Source of the DNA: Symsagittifera roscoffensis
Taxonomy: Eukaryota > Xenacoelomorpha > Acoela > Convolutidae
Reading direction: 5' to 3'
Assembly (NCBI RefSeq): GCF_963678635.1
Contig: NC_087065.1
Coordinates: forward strand, 68,388,956-68,452,955
DNA length: 64,000 bases
A model generated the notes under the pieces. It was not told where the DNA came from, made no database searches, and saw nothing but the letters and a program-made list of their open reading frames with translations. Below, in pieces: positions 61,401-64,000 of the stretch (its first letter is position 1; each line of letters opens with the position of its first letter). Made by a program: the position numbers and the translations under genes.

Positions 61401-63627
61401 ATACACCACCTGAATTACTTACACGTAAAACTACAGTTGAAATACCCAAAAATATAAAACTCTACCTTGCAGAAAAGGAAACATCACCCCAACTAGAATG
61501 CAAATATGCAGTAAAAACTGACGTTGAACAATCACAAATAAATAATCTACAACACTTCCCACTTTATTTAGATTGCCAAAATAACCACTACGAAGTTGAT
61601 CTACTTGGAACATCAACTTTTAAACCAATTCCATATTCACAATGGATAAAAAATAACACCCAACAAAAAAGAGTAAAACAACACCCGCATAAAAAAAACT
61701 TTTTTCCGTTAATTGAAAAAGAAAATCTAACTGATAAAATAAATTTATCAGGACCACAAACAAACGATTCAAAATACACAATAAATCAAGTTTTTGACCT
61801 CCATGACCCACTTGATACAATTCCTTTATCTAAATTAGAAATAGAAAACATTTTTCTCCCCCCAACAGATAAAATTACAATTAATACATTGAAACAATAT
61901 CAAAATCTTGACCCAATAATTAGACAACTAAAATCATGCCACAAATATAAAACTAAACCCGTAAAGGCAGATACAACAATATTAGGAAATAAAACACTCC
62001 TCCGATATTTTCGAAAATTTAATAATACAACAATTAATGAAAACACAGACCTTCTAGATTACCAATTAAATGAATTTACAGTTCCCTGTCTCCCTTTAAG
62101 TATGATTCTCATAGCTTTTAATATCTCACATACACAAAACATTAAAGGACACTCTGGATCAGAGAAAACATATTCAAATTTCATACAAAACTTTTATTTT
62201 CCAAATGCACCAATTTGGATAAAAGTACTATGCAATGATTGTATAGTATGTCAGCTAAATAAACCTTATCCAAATCAAAAACAAATAGCACAAAAACAAG
62301 ACTTTAAAGGACAAAGTTTGTACTTTAACCACCGTATTTCAGTTGATACAAAAGGACCAATTTCACCATCATCCGAAGGAAACTCCTACATTATGGTAAT
62401 TGTTGACGCATTTACACATTATGTAGCACTTAACCCAGTACCACATTGTAACGCTTATTACGCTTACGTTCAACACTTTATGAACACTGGATAGCCAAAT
62501 TCGGACTACCAGAAATTTTAGTTACAGACAACGGTACGGAATTCATAAATAATGAAATCATCACACTATGTCATTTATATAACATCAAACACAAACCACG
62601 TACATCTCACGCACCTTGGACAAACGGCTTAGTCGAAGGTATGAACCGTTCACTACAAGAATATCTTAGATGTATCATCAATGGAAATGATACAAGATAC
62701 ACCGAATGGTCAGCAGATGTAAAACTATTTCCCTTAGCATATAATTCACAAATCACGACAACTCTAGAAATGTCACCATATGAAATGGTTTTTAATCAAA
62801 AGCCACGCAAACCAATTATGTTTACAGCAAACTCTCATAAAAATGCACAAAGTAATTGCCAACCGAATAAAGACTCAATTTGTTATAACCTACCTTTACA
62901 CACACACGATGAAGATCATTTTCATCACCCACAAATTCCTAAATTAGCCTCCGGTAAACACACCGAATGGATTTTAAATAGAGATAAAAAGCACAATCAA
63001 ATTTACCAAAAAGTAACAAAAAAGTTGTTACAAAGGCAAAACATTAATGAACAAATAAATTCACGCTTTACACCAGCCTCCGATTTAAAAATTGGAACAT
63101 TTGTTTTAATACCCAATTTTAACACTCAAAAAGGAATCTCTAAAAAATTACAACCCCTTCGTAAAGATCCATACCAAATAATTGCCAAACCCACTGATGT
63201 CACATATAAAATCACCGACTCAGATAAAAAAGAATTTGTTCAACATCGAAACAATCTATTACCTTATTACCCAAAAGAAAACGCACTACGCGAACTAACT
63301 CAATCATATTCTTTCACAGGTTTAAAAGTTATTCAAAATAACCCACATACGGAGAATAAAACAAAAGAACAACATGACATTCATCTCGAAAATCAAAATA
63401 CAAAATCAACTACAACAAAAAACAATACAAAAAAGCTAGATCAAAATATACCTCAAAAAGAAAGAAAAAATAGAAAATTGACAGAAAAAATAAAACCCCA
63501 AGAACAAATCGACAAATCAGAACATAGAGAGTCATCACGACTTAGAAACCAACCACGTAAAAACTATAAAACATTCATCCCACAATCTAAAATATTAAGG
63601 AAAGTCGAATTTCAAAAACAGCTTTAA
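55379..63627 (+). pseudogene. gag-pol of element C (nearly intact)
   Basis: One original frame of ~2,750 codons. Breaks: TGA at 55460, a 1-bp loss in an A-run near 55965, TAA at 57466, TGA at 57667, a 1-bp gain near 59255, a 2-bp gain near 62465. Parts: Gag; capsid 57150-57450; CCHC knuckle CNYCRRYGHSISEC (57907-57948); Asn/Arg/Ser-rich repeats to 58600; aspartic protease IDSGAES (59065); RT with TADMNSAYNQ, FYGISIGPAAFS and YLDD (60593-60604); RNase H MCDASNF (61036) and TDHKPI; integrase HHCC (to about 62260), DDE core (VDTKGPIS 62341, VTDNGTEF 62523, VEGMNRSL 62633) and a GPY/F-like end with DPYQII (Gly replaced by Asp). The order is diagnostic of Ty3/Gypsy. Confidence 0.9.
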
Positions 63628-64000
63628 TATTATATTTCATAATCTTTGCACCTCTGAAATCTTTTGAACTTTCATTTTTCAAAATAACATGCTGATAAAC
63701 ACGCAGCGACTCTAGTTCATAATTAGCCAATAGGATTCATCCAATCCGTCACCTTCTCTAACTATAACACAAATCAACTAGACGAAAGATATTAAAACTC
63801 CAGGCATATCTATAACTATAACTTTGCGACCTCCAGGTCAAAAATAAGCAAACCATTCCAACTTGACAACTAAAATAAATATCACCATAATATCATAACC
63901 CTCCCTTATCTAATAAACCAAAGATCAACAATATTTCCCCAACTCAGACCTCAAATACCCCCCAAACAAATATGTTAAATTAGCCTAACGTAAAAGAACG
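63628..64000 (+). other. start of the post-pol interval of element C
   Basis: Non-coding, matches A 17447-18038 in reverse, including CTCCAGGTCA and AAATTAGCCTAA. The window ends before ORF-S. Confidence 0.5.

Larger units (their letters stand above)
53276..64000 (+). mobile_element. element C: giant Ty3/Gypsy LTR retroelement, 5' part
   Basis: 5' LTR, primer binding site, ORF0, leader, ORF1 and gag-pol. The window ends about 370 bp after pol, so ORF-S, ORF-T, env, ORF-Z and the 3' LTR are not seen. It is closer to A than to B and has the least damaged gag-pol (only a handful of stops and indels). It lies 1.4 kb downstream of B in the same orientation. Confidence 0.85.

Noticed and set aside
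1-64000. CRISPR arrays, prophage or bacterial operons
   Set aside because: No regular direct repeats with unique spacers and no ribosome-binding-site gene spacing. Splice sites and retroelements show animal nuclear DNA.

Overview
The window is AT-rich nuclear DNA from an invertebrate animal. The signs are a spliced 5-HT7-type serotonin receptor exon with a clean pyrimidine-rich AG acceptor, long gene-poor intervals, FLYWCH/MULE-type and MITE-type DNA transposons, and a cluster of very large LTR retroelements. The phylum cannot be settled from the sequence.

Layout. 1-9527 is host DNA. It holds a dispersed repeat, a small candidate secreted-protein ORF (2200-2421), the last exon of a serotonin receptor (3854-5059), and a 1.5-kb DNA transposon with ~105-bp inverted ends, a perfect 9-bp target duplication and a FLYWCH gene (6731-8275). 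9528-28478 is a ~19-kb LTR element on the minus strand (element A), followed by a 0.77-kb remnant of a second copy sharing its LTR (28479-29248). 29249-33382 is host DNA with the last exon of a divergent 7TM receptor-like gene on the minus strand (32234-32936). 33383-51829 is a second related element on the plus strand (element B), with LTRs and a 4-bp target duplication (ATCA). 51830-53275 is host DNA with a possible exon broken by B and a 222-bp MITE with an 8-bp target duplication. 53276-64000 is the 5' LTR and gag-pol part of a third copy (element C), which runs off the window.

The retroelements are the main content. They are Ty3/Gypsy type (order protease, RT, RNase H, integrase; YLDD; HHCC-DDE) but unusually long and gene-rich. 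Combining the three decayed copies gives: LTR (about 410 bp); primer binding site; a small basic ORF0 (70-77 aa); a ~0.9-kb conserved leader with two hairpin repeats; a basic ORF1 (about 150 aa) that overlaps the gag start; one fused gag-pol frame (about 2,750 codons); a short hydrophobic ORF-S; a membrane-anchored ORF-T; an Env-like glycoprotein resembling the chuvirus/herpes-gB-like envelope type; an unrecognised 3' protein ORF-Z; a ~1.6-kb 3' region with a conserved block; LTR. This resembles the layout of a complex retrovirus. Every copy carries stops and frameshifts, so the set is a fossil record of a family, with C the best-preserved gag-pol and A and B the only views of the 3' genes.
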